64,000 bases of DNA, taken from positions 52,005,880 to 52,069,879 of the forward strand of contig CM042142.1 of NCBI GenBank assembly GCA_023376005.1, given 5' to 3'. The DNA comes from Doryteuthis pealeii (Eukaryota > Mollusca > Cephalopoda > Myopsida > Loliginidae). Shown here one piece after another: positions 11,101-22,869 of the stretch. Made by a program: the position numbers and the translations under genes. The first letter of the stretch is position 1. Every line of letters begins with the position of its first letter. The notes under the pieces are model-generated. The model worked only from the letters and a program-made list of their open reading frames with translations, was not told the origin of the DNA and ran no database searches.

Positions 11101-12660
11101 ATACTAATCATCAAGCCTCATCTCAAAAATTAAGAGAAATAGTAATATTCTTTCTGTTACCAGTCCTGGAGTCAACTGCTGTTCATGACTTTTAGTTGAC
11201 CATTTTATATCCGTGTTTGGGACTGAAATTGGTTCCCAAAATCTTTTGAGGAAAATTTTATAATTGGTTGAAAAAAAGAACTTTTTTTTAATTGTCTGTT
11301 AAATTAGTTTTTCAACTGCATGGAGCTTACATGAGCAGGGAAATGTTTTATTCATTACATGGGTGGTAACTACTGTCAGGTCAACATCCAGTTGATGTTA
11401 CATTTCTTCAACTAAATATACCTTTGTTGGGTTCTCTTCCTGAGTATTTTAATTTGTTTTGCTGGTGAGTGGGTGTATTGAGTTAATGAATCTGTGGATT
11501 AGGAGAGATTTTGATTTCTGTTGTATAACACAAATATTTCTCTTGGTGGAGTTATAACCTGTCGGTCGCTACCGAGCTAAAAGGCTCACAGAATCTCCGC
11601 AATTGGCCGTCAAGATCGGATTTTCTGCATCAACCAAGGATTGCAGGGTTTCTATATTTGCTGGAAGTCTAGCCGAATGCCCACGCTGTGTTAAGATCTC
11701 AAACGACTAGAAATCTGCTATAGAAACTGATGTCCAAGGTTAACGGCAGCCTATTGGTCACATAAAAAACAATGACTCTTTTTCTTCAAACATAATAAAA
11801 TTTATATTCAAATAACAAAAGAATACAAACAATTATTTCTCAAGGTTTGTGGGAGTGATGTACCCGTAATTAAATACTTCTGGTCTTCTGCAAAGTATTG
11901 TGCAAAACAGTTCGTAAGTTGACTAAGTTTTCAAAATGGTCTTAGCTGAAGTCAGTTACTCTCGGCTTTCAGTATTGCGTTAATCTTGTCAGCTAGCCCG
12001 GTCAGCTTATGTGATCCTCAAGCAATCACAACGTCCTCTTTCAAGCCCGGCGTGGCTTCATCTGCTTCTCAAGCCAAAAACGTCTGAGTTAAATAATATT
12101 TCAATCGGAACAATATTATTTCTGGCCGGCATGAAGATATTAGTAATCCTCTCTGGACATCATATTCCAGAAAGGCCGCGCCTCCTTCTAGTTCAAACCA
12201 GCCAATCGAATTTACTTCTGCTCACCAATCGAAGTGCCATCTCTTCCGGCCACTTGAATGTTTTTTAAATACATTTGACTTTCTTTAATTTCGATTTTCA
12301 ACAAGGGTTTATTTTCATTCTTAAGTGTTTAAGGAAACAATAAACAAAAGATTCTCTTTAATTCCGTTTTTTCATTTTCCGGTAATCTATAAAACAGGAT
12401 TTATCTTTTTCCGTGCGACATCAGACTTGGTCACTTCAAAAGGACCATCTCCATCACCGCCGACTCTCGCTTCTGGGAGTTCCAACCTACTTGAGATTTT
12501 ACTACTGATATGGTCAGCCCTATCCCGGCCATCATCTGCCTCGACTCCCCGGTCAAGGTCATTTCCGGATCGCCCATCTGTTTTGAATCTACGGCCGAAG
12601 TCAGCCGGCGAATTATATTTCCGTTTTTTTTTCTTTCTTTCTTCTAATTTCAAAACCTAA
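11101..12660. other. Unassigned segment, GC-richer from 11540
   Basis: Base composition rises in GC between about 11540 and 12600, unlike the surroundings. A minus-strand ORF of 88 codons (12387-12653) is charged and lacks a known domain; a plus-strand ORF of 111 codons overlaps it. This could be an old LTR or the untranslated part of a gene, but no splice pair, LTR pair or conserved motif supports either. Confidence 0.3.
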
Positions 12661-12790
12661 ATCGGTCACAGAGTGGCTAAAATGCTGGACTGTGACTTTG
12701 TAGGGAGTTTGAACTCTGGAATCACTATTATGTTCACTTTCAGACTAATACTCTTGAGAAAGATATAAACCTCCTCATTTCCCCAGCTAT
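12661..12790 (+). mobile_element. Diverged SINE-B-like element
   Basis: It has an A-box-like stretch (cagagtggctaaaatgctgg), a B-box-like stretch (gggagtttgaactctgg), then a body similar to SINE-B (ttcactttcagactaatac; ccccagctatggg). It runs directly into the fold-back element at 12790. Confidence 0.5.
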
Positions 12791-13242
12791 GGGTTTGTGG
12801 TGAGCCAGAAGTTCACGTTTTGAAAGCAGAAATAAAATAATAAAAATAAGAAGTCTGCGCATAGGATCAGTGCAGGTAGAAAAAAATAGAAATATTAAAG
12901 ATGATAATTTTCAACCAATCAAAAGCGTTTGTGCCTAAAAAAAGAAGTTAAAAAAAAAGACTGATTTTGATGCTAGGTAGTGATATAAAAAAGCGATGGT
13001 TTTCAAAGAACAGTAGAGAACACAAACTTATGCCTAATAAATCCATCCTGCCTGACTCTGAAATATTTGCCTACTGCTGAAGGTATTACAAGCTATATCT
13101 TTCTCTCTCTAAAAGTTACTTCACTGTTGATATGTATATTGAGCATTACCTTTTCTTTCTACCTGTGCTGATCCTATGTGCAGACTTCTTATTTTCATCA
13201 TTTTATTTCTGCTTTCAAAGCATTAACTTCCGGTTCACCACA
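12790..13242. mobile_element. Fold-back MITE with arms of about 90 bp
   Basis: The left arm (tgtggtgagccagaagttc, then tttgaaagcagaaataaaat) is the inverse of the right arm (ttatttctgctttcaaagc, then cttccggttcaccaca). The left inner end (ggatcagtgcaggtagaaa) pairs with tttctacctgtgctgatcc. A second copy with one clear arm is at 16130-16526. Confidence 0.75.
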
Positions 13243-13441
13243 GGTTAAATAATACCACTACTGCCCTTCTGGGGAAAGAAAATCTCAATTCCTATTTCTC
13301 TGAAAAATGATTTCCACATCAAGAAATCGTATTGTCTTAAAAATTTTCTGATTCAACAGTTTCACAATTGTCCCTTTCTTCTTCCAAAATCTTGTCTGTC
13401 TACAAGCAATCACTGTGACTGGTCATCTCTTCTTAATCTCT

Positions 13442-13650
13442 GTCTATGGTCAAGTCACATGAAAAGCACTGGTTCCCGCTAGATCACCACCAAAGTTAAG
13501 CAGCGATGAGCCTGTTCAATACTTAGATGGATGACTGTTTAAGCAACCACAGGTACTGTAAGCAACCTATCAAAATGACTCAATTTGGCATTAAATGACC
13601 CTAAAAGGGTTGATATGCGGTAAAACAAAAACAACCAACCAACCAACTTA
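13442..13650 (+). mobile_element. 5S rRNA-derived SINE
   Basis: The first 122 bp (13442-13563) follow the animal 5S rRNA layout: start gtctatggtcaagtcac, then ctagatcaccaccaaagtta, agcagcgatgagcctgttca, tacttagatggatgactg and end caggtactgtaagc. The length equals a complete 5S rRNA of about 120 nt. The internal polymerase III control region lies within it. The 3' half (ggcattaaatgaccc, then gggttgatatgcggtaaaac and (aacc)n) is the tail also carried by R560, so this is a 5S head fused to a LINE-type tail rather than a 5S gene. Confidence 0.85.
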
Positions 13651-13792
13651 ATCTCTGAAAGTGGTCATCTGCCTTTTAATCAAATTTTCCCTCTATGGCC
13701 ATTCATTGGTTAACAGTCAAGGGGGGCATCTTTTGTTATTTTTAAAATTTGCTTAAATTCAAAAATAAACAAATATTGTAAATTACCTTTCT

Positions 13793-14025
13793 GGTTATTT
13801 CCTATAACTCCAACCTAAAAAAGGGGAACCACTCTAAATGAATTTTATCTGTTAATTAATCTACCCATTATTTTCCCATTAAACTAACCCTAACCCCTAA
13901 CCCTAACCCTAATCCTAATTCTAACCATGCCTTCTTTTTTCCTAGTAGATCAATAAATAAATAAATAAGTTATCAGTCATTCAGAGTGGTTCCCCTTTTT
14001 TAAGTTGGAGTTATAGAAAATAATC
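13793..14025. mobile_element. Telomere-motif MITE, family F2, copy 1
   Basis: The terminal repeats ggttatttcctataactcca and ggagttatagaaaataatc are inverted and continue inward over aaaaggggaaccactct. The core at 13884-13925 is a cctaaccctaaccc tract. The flanks acctttct (left) and acctttcc (right) match at 7 of 8 positions, consistent with an 8-bp target duplication. Confidence 0.8.
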
Positions 14026-14189
14026 ACCTTTCCTTTCTTTCTTCTTTTTTTTAAAAGCTATTTAATTCTCAACTAGTTAATTCTTTTAACTCTTTTTTTT
14101 AACAATTTATGACACATAGTCTCATAATTGAGCAATAAGAAATTTCATTGTTATAGTTTTGGTATTTGTTGTTGAATTTTTGAGATAAG

Positions 14190-14292
14190 TTTTAATAATT
14201 TGGAATTTTTGGACTGTTGTCCTCATCTTTATTGTTATATACACAATGTTTTGGCCAATATGCCCTCCAGCCTTTTTGAGATGTTACTTGGG
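14190..14292 (+). mobile_element. Half element of the gactattgtcctc MITE family
   Basis: It has the left arm only (ggactgttgtcctcatcttt, then tgccctccagccttttt). It abuts the fold-back element at 14292. Confidence 0.5.
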
Positions 14293-14786
14293 TAATTTAT
14301 GAGGAAGTGCATCCCGGTCTCCTGCCTCAAAAATTGCTACCCGGTGACTATCAAAATAACAACCCCAGCTCATCGTAATTCTTGTTTATTTATCGTAATT
14401 TGTCGTAATTCTTGTTTAGATATGAAGATGGATATATAGTTTGGAATAGACTGAGATAGATAGATAGATAGATAAACAAACAAAATAATATAGATAGATA
14501 TGAACAAATGGAGATAGATAGATATTTTCGACATGTAAATGTATTTTTGTTGTAATTCTTGTTTATTTAAACTAAAAACAAGACATTAAACAAACATGAA
14601 TAAAAAAAATCTTAGTATTTAAAGTAATATAGATAAATATGAACAAATTGAGATAAATAGATAGATAGATAGATAGATATGAAGATGGATAGTTTTGAAT
14701 AGACTGAGCTGGGGTTGTTATTTTAATAGTCACCAGATAGCAATTTTTGAGGCAGGAGACCGGGACGCACTTCCTCATAAATTACC
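14292..14786. mobile_element. Fold-back element with (gata)n core
   Basis: The arms of about 83 bp, taatttatgaggaagtgcat at 14292 and gcacttcctcataaatta at about 14768, are inverted, as are cccggtctcctgcctcaaaa and tttgaggcaggagaccggg. The interior is made of gatagata tracts and a repeated tcttgtttatttatcgtaat-like segment. Confidence 0.75.
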
Positions 14787-14940
14787 GTTACTTGTTCAAC
14801 TCTTGAACCTTCTCTTCAAACTAAGGAACCTTCTCTTTGAACTTCAGAATCTTTTTGTCGAAGCCTTCATGTCATAATAGGGAGCCTTCATGGAACTTCA
14901 AACCGAAACCTTTATTCAATCCTCTGGAGAAGACTGTTCT

Positions 14941-15307
14941 CTATGATGGTGAATGAGAAAGGAAAAAGAGCAAGACATTGTCTTGCCTGCCAAGATCGAA
15001 CCCGCGTCCTCCCGCATATGAAAACAAATGCGATTTAGGAACCGGACGGACGCGAGGTTCGACTGATGTGCCCGGATGTTTGGCTAATATGCCGATAAAT
15101 AACCAAAGCGAGTGGAGCTTGGCGTCAGCAGAAGCAATCGACGACGACGACGATGATGAAGCGCTTTGCGAACGACCCAGTAAAGAAATGGATTTTAGTC
15201 CAACAGAAACAAAACTATATAGGAAATGCGATTTTGAACTGTTAAATATTATTTCGACTACGACGACAGATTTTCCAGCTGCTAGACGAAGACAAAGAAT
15301 GTGTTGA
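14941..15307 (+). CDS. Hypothetical ORF with acidic run (doubtful)
   Basis: A 109-codon ORF starts at 14978 and encodes an aspartate run (EAIDDDDDDEA) followed by a mixed, somewhat protein-like C-terminus rich in R and T. It has no known domain, and its first third overlaps a segment with a tRNA-like B-box look (caagatcgaacccgcgtcc). It could be the last part of a retroelement ORF because LTR-like sequence follows. I am not sure that it is expressed. Confidence 0.25.
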
Positions 15308-15329
15308 CCAAAAGAAAGTCTGGCTTGTG

Positions 15330-15830
15330 AGAAGACGGTGAACTCGCTTGTTTTTGGTCCCCCCTCAGCAGGAACTTCTTGATTTGAATATCTATTTACC
15401 CCCATATATCCCCCCCTTCAATATTCTCATTCTATTAACTGTAGCGTTAGTTTGTATTCGCCGGGTGGAGTTGTCTGCCGCTTTTAGTTTGATGATGCCC
15501 GCTAGGGCACGAGTATTTAAGCGCCGGTTTCAAAGCCTTTCGCTCTCTTTATAGTTTTCAGCAACTACGAGCCACATGGGGTAGATTCTATCTAAACCCT
15601 CTCGTGGGGCTCCGCCCCCCTTACATTACTGTAAGTTCTTTACAGCATGGACTATCGCTAGTCTCATGTCTGTACTCTTTTATGTTATACTCTGTATCTT
15701 TCATGAATGTGTCTATCTTTATTTATGTGTACTCTTTATTATGAACGTTGTACCAACTGTTATCCATGTGCTGTGTTATTAAATGTTTGTCTATTAACCT
15801 TTGTCGGAGTTATTTGTATCCAAAGTATGT
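15330..15830 (+). mobile_element. Candidate solo LTR or promoter-like segment
   Basis: It contains a TATA-like box (gagtatttaagcgcc at 15511), a pyrimidine-rich initiator-like stretch just after (cgctctctttatag) and ATTAAA polyadenylation-like sequences near 15778, an order typical of retroelement LTRs. A mate LTR, target duplication or primer-binding site is not visible, so the call is weak. Confidence 0.3.
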
Positions 15831-16129
15831 TGAACTTTAAACCATCCTTACAAACTATGACCATGTACAAGTGTTAAACAATGTTAAGTATCCTATGTTA
15901 TTATTGTCTGTGATCAGGATTGAAACTGCAACCTACAAATATGTCTATGGTGTATGGGGTTGATGCGATATATATATATATTTGGGTAATTACAATCAAT
16001 ACAAGGTCACAATTATTAAGAAAGAAAAACAAAGAACTCATAGATTCAACAAGTAATATTTGTATTAAAACAAAATATTGTAATTATCAAGAATACTGAT
16101 CAAAGTCCTGCAGAATATGCTTTTCTAAA
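15831..16129. other. Unassigned AT-rich sequence
   Basis: Nothing recognisable apart from a short TA tract at 15970. Confidence 0.4.
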
Positions 16130-16526
16130 ATGTTCATGTAATAAGAGAAGAAGGTGTTGAGTTAACTGCAACTGATAAAGAAAGGGTAATGTTTAATAAT
16201 AAAATCAGCAGTGAAGTTACTTAGAAAGAGATAAAGATATAGCTTGTAATACCTTCAGTAGTAGGCAAATATTTCTTAAATTGAGAGATGTGGACTATTC
16301 AGGCATATTTGTTCTTTCTGGCTTGTTCTTCAAAAAGCCTGTTATTTATAGCAATTAAATCGGTCTTTTTGAAAAACTTCTTTTTAAGCGCGAATGCATC
16401 TGATTGGCTGAAAATTATCATTTTTAATCTTTTTCTCTCTAGCTGTGCTGATCCTCATGCGCAAAGCATTTATTTTCGTCATTCCATTTCTGCTTTCAAA
16501 GCGTTAACTTCCGGCTCACCACATGT
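16130..16526. mobile_element. Second copy of the 12790 fold-back family
   Basis: It ends with ttctgctttcaaagcgttaa and cttccggctcaccaca, as at 13220-13242. It shares inner blocks in inverted orientation relative to the first copy (agcttgtaataccttcag; gtaggcaaatatttctta), so the middle has flipped between copies. Confidence 0.6.
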
Positions 16527-16719
16527 CCAAAATATCAGAGGGAAATAACTAATTTTTTTTCATGTTTTTCATCTGGAAAATCAAGCTTACACTGAGACAA
16601 AATCTATGAGGGCCTACATGAACAACAACATTTAATCTAGGAAAGTTACATGGCATAGTAAAAAAAAAGAAAGAAAATATAACACAAGGACACACATTGA
16701 AACAGTTGTTACTGTCCCC

Positions 16720-17780
16720 AGAATTAAAATCCAGGTATTTTAAAGTAAAAAGGAGAATAACTTAAAACATTGTTGGTCATCCGTAAATGAAAAAGAACAA
16801 TTATTAGTAATAACTTTTTAATAAATAAAAATCCCAGAAAATATGTTGCACAGAATTGCACATTTTTATCAATCTCAATTTATGATAAAAATATTTTGTA
16901 CAACATGGCACCTTCCTAAAATTCACTTTTAGATTTTTAAGTGAATAAAAACAGGCACATTAAATCAGAGAAAATAGTTTTTTTTTATCAATTCAAAGAA
17001 AATATTGTTTTTAAAATTATGAAAATAAAAACACATTATAAAATTATGGTTATTTCCTAATTGAGTAACATGATATTACAGAAACCAGGGTTCTGTAATA
17101 ACCCTAAACTCTAATCCTAACCCTAAAACCTAACCCTAACCCCCCTAGTTGAGTAACATAATATTACAGGGTGACCCAGAAAAAACAGAACCCACAAATT
17201 TTGTAATAAAACTGTTAATTTTAATTTTAAAGTCCAACAAGGGTTAGGGTTTAGGGTTAAGGTTAGGGTTAGGATTGGGGTTTAGGGTTAGTTTAATGGG
17301 AAAATAAATAAATAATTTAGGTTCTGCTTTTTCTGGGTCACTCATGTTACTCAACTAGGAAATAACCCAAATTATTTTTTGAGTTTCATGAAAAAACTTA
17401 AATTTTCAAGAAAATTTTTTCGTGTGTTGAAATATTTTTTTAATCTATTTTTTAATTTTTTTATGTAGTCTTCTAGATTTGATCTTTCTAGGGACTGGGA
17501 TTTTTTTCTTCTTCAAATGAACAAAGTTGGAATCATGATTTAATCATGATTGATAAAAAACATTGTTCTTTCAATTTTTAAAAATGAAATAACCAATTCA
17601 TTATAAAATTAATTCCTACATGGATAAGGTTATGAAATTTCATAAAATTGAACAATTTAGGACTTTGGTAGTTTTTCTTAAATTCAAAAAAAAGAAAAAA
17701 AAAAAGAAAAGAATAATTTTTGTCTATTACCTTATTTGAAAAAAATGAACATATCTAATATCATAATTATAGATTTTAAA
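16720..17780 (+). repeat. Unclassified dispersed repeat, copy 1 (interrupted by F3 MITE)
   Basis: This AT-rich repeat is shared with 19080-19890. Matching blocks include ccgtaaatgaaaaagaa, atcagagaaaatag, aattattttttgagttt and tttgatctttctag. The MITE at 17048-17367 lies inside it and is absent from the other copy. It has no coding capacity; its class is unknown. Confidence 0.6.
17048..17367. mobile_element. Telomere-motif MITE, family F3
   Basis: It starts ggttatttcctaattgagta and ends with ttactcaactaggaaataacc, sharing the first 12 bp with family F2 but with different inner arms. Two telomere-like tracts occur, cctaaccctaaccc at about 17115-17145 and gggttagggttaggattggg at about 17255. 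Flanks aaaattat and caaattat match at 7 of 8. The empty site is preserved in the dispersed repeat copy at 19567-19574. Confidence 0.85.
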
Positions 17781-18396
17781 AAGGTAATTATAATTGCATC
17801 TCAGATTCTGAATATTTTCTGGTGTGAAAGAAATTCCACAAACAATTCCAGTTTGTGGATTAATGATATGCCTTCCAGACACCACTTTTTCATTATATTA
17901 ATATAAGCAAGATCAGGAGATAGTTTGATGTTTACAAGCAACAACTAAAAGGCTCAGGAAGTTTTTCAGCACCTATCCACATGAAAGAAAGATGTGGCGT
18001 CGTTTTTTACATTCTATGAATCTGCAAAATAAAACAAATATCACCTTTTGTGAATTACATTCAAGGGGAAGTAACTTTATATTTTGTTACAGCATTTATT
18101 CCCCTTAGAAGAAATTTGCATAATGTTTCAGAAAAATTGATATCATTCCGTTATAATTTTAGCAGCATGTGTAAAAACAACTCAAAATTCTATTTTTTAT
18201 GTTATTTTCTTCTTTTCAGGTAAAGAAGTGCCATTCACTTGAAAACATCAAACATAGAATTTCGCCCTGTTTATAGTTGCACCTTTTTTAAAGTAAATCA
18301 ATACTGATAAGTCCTTTCATGTCCAAAATGACTGTCATGACCTTCTTTACTTACCACTGAACTTTTTCTGGTAATTTTCACCTTTAGTTGTGAAAA

Positions 18397-18765
18397 TTCC
18401 TAGCATAAAATTGTGCCTGCGCATTATCTGAAATGAACTTAATGGTTATTAAGAACACATTTTATGATATTTTTGTGTTAAAGCATGTAGTTGTATTGTT
18501 TTCAAAACGATTCTAAGATTTGTATATTTCGCACGGACACATTCAAAACGTCTACTGGCTGGGTTCAGAGTGAAAGTCAGTTTGCTAAGTTCCTAGCACA
18601 AAATTATCTGAAATGAACTTAATTGTTGTTAAGAACACATTTTATGATATTTTTGTGTTAAAGCATGCAGTTGTATGGTTTTCGAAAAAGTTTCTAAGGT
18701 TTGTTTATTTCGCACGGAGACTTTCAAAATAGCTACCGGCTTAGTTCAAAGTGAAAGTCAAGGGA
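18397..18765 (+). repeat. Tandem duplication of about 190 bp
   Basis: Unit 1 starts ttcctagcataaaattgtgc (18397) and unit 2 ttcctagcacaaaattatct (18590). Both contain gaacacattttatgatattt and atttcgcacgga. Unit 2 lacks about 10 bp after the start. No ORF spans the units. Confidence 0.75.
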
Positions 18766-19079
18766 GGTTACTCTAATTGCCTTATTTGCTAGGAATTTTG
18801 ACTAAAGGTGAAAATTACCCTTTTTCTTTATCGGGGAGTCAGTGTGTTTCCACTCCATGGACTATCTTTTTGACTCAGACTCGTAGTGGTGAACATTTTT
18901 TTTTTACTAAAACATTCTTCTCTGTACACATCACATATTCTGTTGTAAATTTCACATGGTTTGTACTTCTAAACCACCAAGAATTGGATGATAGACCTCT
19001 GTTCAAGCCTGGAGCACTCCATTTGATTTACCACCATTTTGAATAATCAGAAAACACAATTTTTTGTGAGATTAAAAGT
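18766..19079. other. Unassigned sequence
   Basis: An 89-codon ORF at 18777 has no recognisable motif and no splice or polyadenylation support. I treat it as chance. Confidence 0.35.
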
Positions 19080-19890
19080 ATTTAAGCCAATTCTAAACAA
19101 TGGAGAGTTTAGAGGTAAAAATATTCTGAAAAAAAAAATTATTTTGCATTTCTTTGTCATATATCATATATAAATTTATGAATATAAATTTATAAATCTC
19201 CCAAAATCAATTAATCTAAATTCTAGATATTTTGAAGTAAAAAGATGAATGACTGTAGGTCATCTGTAAATGAAAAAGATCATTCATTAGTAATATTTTT
19301 TAAATATAAAAAAATCTTGGAAAAAATGATGCACAAAATTGTGTATTTTGTACTTTTAGATAGATCAAATAAATTTTTATTCCTGACAAAAATATTGTTT
19401 ACAATATTCTACCTTCCAGACGTTCAAAATCCACTATTAAATTCTTAAATGAATGAAAATAGGTCAATTGAATCAGAGAAAAGACTTTTTTTGGAATCAA
19501 TTCGAAGAAAAGTATCTAAAGCTACAAAACAAAAAACAAAAAAAAAAACAAAAAAAAACACACTACAAAAATTATTTTTTGAGTTTAAAAAAGTAACTTT
19601 TTTCGGGTGTGGATTTTTAAAATCTTTTTTTTTTTCTTTAATGTGGTTTTCTGGTTTTGATCTTTCTAGAAATGTAAAAATTAGGAATTGGATTTTTTTT
19701 TTTAATCTCTACAATATTGATAAAAACATTTTTTTCAATTTTTTCAATAAAATAAGCCATTCTTTTTAAATTTAATCCCTTGAGGAATAAATTGCTAAAA
19801 ATTTCATTAAATTTCCTTGATTTTTGGCAATTTTTTCAAAATTAAAAAAGAAAATTTTTTATTACCTCCCTTCGATAAAATTTGTAATAA
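19080..19890 (+). repeat. Unclassified dispersed repeat, copy 2 (empty site)
   Basis: This copy is collinear with 16720-17780 but lacks the F3 MITE. The join aaaattatttttgag near 19567 shows the unoccupied target. Two ORFs of 67 and 106 codons here are K/F-rich products of A/T runs. A further piece with tataaatctcccaaaa lies at about 24705. Confidence 0.6.
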
Positions 19891-20451
19891 AAAGCAATCT
19901 TTTGTTGATGGAATTATTGCTAAACGATTGATGATCTATGGTAACACATCCTTAATATACTATTGCATGATTTAATCCATACAATAATCTTATTATCTAA
20001 TAATGTTATTAAATATCCTCATTGTCGAATATATCAAACTTTTTCTTCTATCCAACATTTCGTAAAAAAAAAGAAAAAAAAAGTCGATGACAATTTCAAA
20101 GACGATGCAAGGGAGAAAACTCTGACTTTTCTATGCAAGAACTTTTTATTAATGTCCTTTGTTATCTAAAAACGCCAACAAAAACAAATTGAAATTTAAA
20201 CTTAAGAAAATGCCCACAACTTTATGCCCGATTTACATCCACAGATTCGACGTTTCATATCTCATCAATGTGGATAGACACAGCAACTACCTCTGACCAG
20301 GAGCGAAACCCAACTGAATTTTCATCAGCTCGGTTCATTAACCTCTCGGCCATCAACAGTTACCATTAATGAGCAGTTTTAACTATTAAATACATTTAAT
20401 TATAGATTTTACGATCACCAGAGAGATCAAATCTGTAAATAAAAATATATA

Positions 20452-20895
20452 CAGTTGTACCTTGACTTACAAGTTTAATTTGTTCTGCTCGTAACTTAAT
20501 TTCCTTGTATATCAAATCCATTTTCCACTTTGAAATAAACTTAAATATCATTAAAAAGTTTGAGCCTACCAACCAAACAAACACCCTAATTATTTTTGCT
20601 ATTTTTTTAATAAAGAAAAATAGCACTGCATTGTATACAAACATAATAGAATAGAATGTAATGGATTATATGCTGTAATATGTTTTAATGTTTATCTTTT
20701 ATAAATAATATTTTTCTTTGGTTTAATAAATTCGGAAACTTAAATGTTTTTAGCGAACTTATTAGCATAAATGCATTTGAAGCTCACACGTGTCTCAAAT
20801 TTTAGCTTGCATCACAAAGCAAAAAATCGTCTGAGTGACAGGTTGTAACTTGGGTAACTCATAAGTTGGGGGACTCGTATTTCAAGGTACCACTG
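20452..20895. mobile_element. pogo/Tigger-like MITE with TA duplication
   Basis: It begins cagttgtaccttgacttaca and ends tcgtatttcaaggtaccactg, inverted copies of about 22 bp, each flanked by TA (20450-20451 and 20896-20897), the target used by Tc1/mariner and pogo transposases. The 444-bp interior has no transposase. A minus-strand ORF of 82 codons inside is not conserved-looking. Confidence 0.75.
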
Positions 20896-20897
20896 TA

Positions 20898-20898
20898 T

Positions 20899-20929
<31 letters not shown>

Positions 20930-20930
20930 C
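20898..20930. repeat. (CA)n(TA)n microsatellite
   Basis: A short acacac tract passing into tatata. Confidence 0.9.
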
Positions 20931-21325
20931 AGTAATGCTGATAGCTTTCTAATTTAGTGCATCCTGGCATGCACATATTTGCTTTAAATGAGTCCTTGCG
21001 AAAATTTATGGGTCCCAACTAAAGTTTCTTGATGAATTGTTTATGATCTGGGGAAACAACTAAAGCTGTCTAACCCCTACCTTGTAACCTACCATGTGTA
21101 ATTCGTTTCTAAGAAACTATTGAAATGTATTTACAGTTAGATTGAAATGGAAGAAAAAACAGGGATGCATGGATATGATTTTACTGTGCCCTTTTAGAAT
21201 TTTTGTGTCACGGATGCAGGACACATACCTATCACCATCTCTCTCTATATATACCTGTATGTATATGTAATTCATGGCTATTTTACCAGAAATAGTCATG
21301 ATAGACCAAAACTAAGGAGTATGAC
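20931..21325. other. Unassigned sequence
   Basis: No gene, RNA or recognised repeat. Confidence 0.35.

Positions 21326-21381
<56 letters not shown>
21326..21381. repeat. (TA)n microsatellite
   Basis: An alternating TA tract of about 50 bp. Confidence 0.95.
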
Positions 21382-21383
<2 letters not shown>

Positions 21384-21536
21384 ATTTGATGATAGTAATA
21401 GTCTCTAAAATAGTCTATATAAGAATATATATTTCTGCATTTAAAAAAATAATTATGTAGAGAGCATTTATCAAATTGTTTGTGAACTGTTTTAAATACT
21501 TTTATATATTCAAACTATGATACTAGTTTGATAGTT

Positions 21537-21835
21537 TAATGGTTTGGTTTGTTGGGTTTTATGGCATGTAAACCCTTTTGGGATTATTTTATGCTAAAGA
21601 TGTTTTGTTTTATTCATGCTTGATGGGTATTCAAAAAATCTTTTAATATTCGTTTCTTTTAAAACACATTAAAAAAATCATTTTTGTCTATTTAACTCAT
21701 AGATGGGACCCTAACAGGTTCTACCATGCCGGGTCAGTATGGACCTAGGAGTAATGGTGATGAAGGGGTACTCCACACTCCCTAAAGCTCAAGAATTAGA
21801 ACTTTACCATTGGTCTGGTAAATAAGAAGGTGGAC
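21537..21835 (-). mobile_element. R560 element, 3' part
   Basis: In minus orientation it shows the tail (tggtttgttgggttttatgg, then catgtaaaccc) and the cccatagatgggaccctaac block, ending near aattagaactttaccattgg. The 5' half is missing. Confidence 0.7.
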
Positions 21836-22133
21836 TGGGAAAAAATTGTTACCAAGCTAGCTAAATTTGATATTTTTTGAAAGCTTAGGGTATCCTCTTT
21901 TGAAATTTGAAAACTTATCTTTTTGACCCCTAGGGAAAATTTTTTTATTGATGGGGATGTGGGAGTATGCAAACCAGATCTACATTAGATGCAGTTTATC
22001 TATAGTTTGTTACTCCCTGATCAGGTTTTTTTTTTCTAGTTTCTTTTTTAGATTTTTTTAGGGAAGTTGTTCAAAAGATTATCTTGTAAGATATGACCAT
22101 AAAATGCCTATATTTTGTCATGTGATATTTTAG

Positions 22134-22138
<5 letters not shown>

Positions 22139-22188
<50 letters not shown>
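22139..22188. repeat. (TA)n microsatellite
   Basis: An alternating TA tract of about 46 bp. Confidence 0.95.
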
Positions 22189-22190
<2 letters not shown>

Positions 22191-22372
22191 CTACATGAAC
22201 TCCTGGAGTTAGCTGTAATTAATCAATATTTTGATTAATTCAGTGGATTTAACCGTGAAGATATCTTATGGTAAAATTCGAGTAGGTTATTTCTGTACAC
22301 ACTATAATACTAAATCCACTCTACTTACGTATTGAGCACTTTATATTTGTTATAACACTGATTTATCCAAGT

Positions 22373-22374
<2 letters not shown>

Positions 22375-22452
<78 letters not shown>
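22375..22452. repeat. (CA)n(TA)n compound microsatellite
   Basis: About 15 CA repeats followed by about 20 TA repeats. Confidence 0.95.
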
Positions 22453-22459
<7 letters not shown>

Positions 22460-22869
22460 TTATCTAAGTTAGGGTTGCGGAGATATGAAGTGCTTGGTAA
22501 CTGACAGTTTCTCACCTATGCAATTTTCAAACCAAGTGAATATTTTTGTTTGTGCTTTTCTTTATATATTTATGGTGCATCATGAGAAGGATCAACCAGT
22601 TTAGTCTGGATGATTCTAAGTTTAGCTTGTGGTACATGCGGGGAAGATTGGTTTTCTTTGTGTGAGATTTTAGGCAGAGCACTCTAATTTACTGTATCAA
22701 TTTCATGATATGCTATTCTATTTTATTGTGTTTGATTTGCTACTTTATTTTTCCTTTATTAGGTTCAAGTTATTTTGGTGTTTTTATTTTTTTATATTAT
22801 TGTTATTGTTATATCAGTCTTTATTGTTATTATTATTATTCACTCCTTGTGAGTTTTTCACACCAATGT

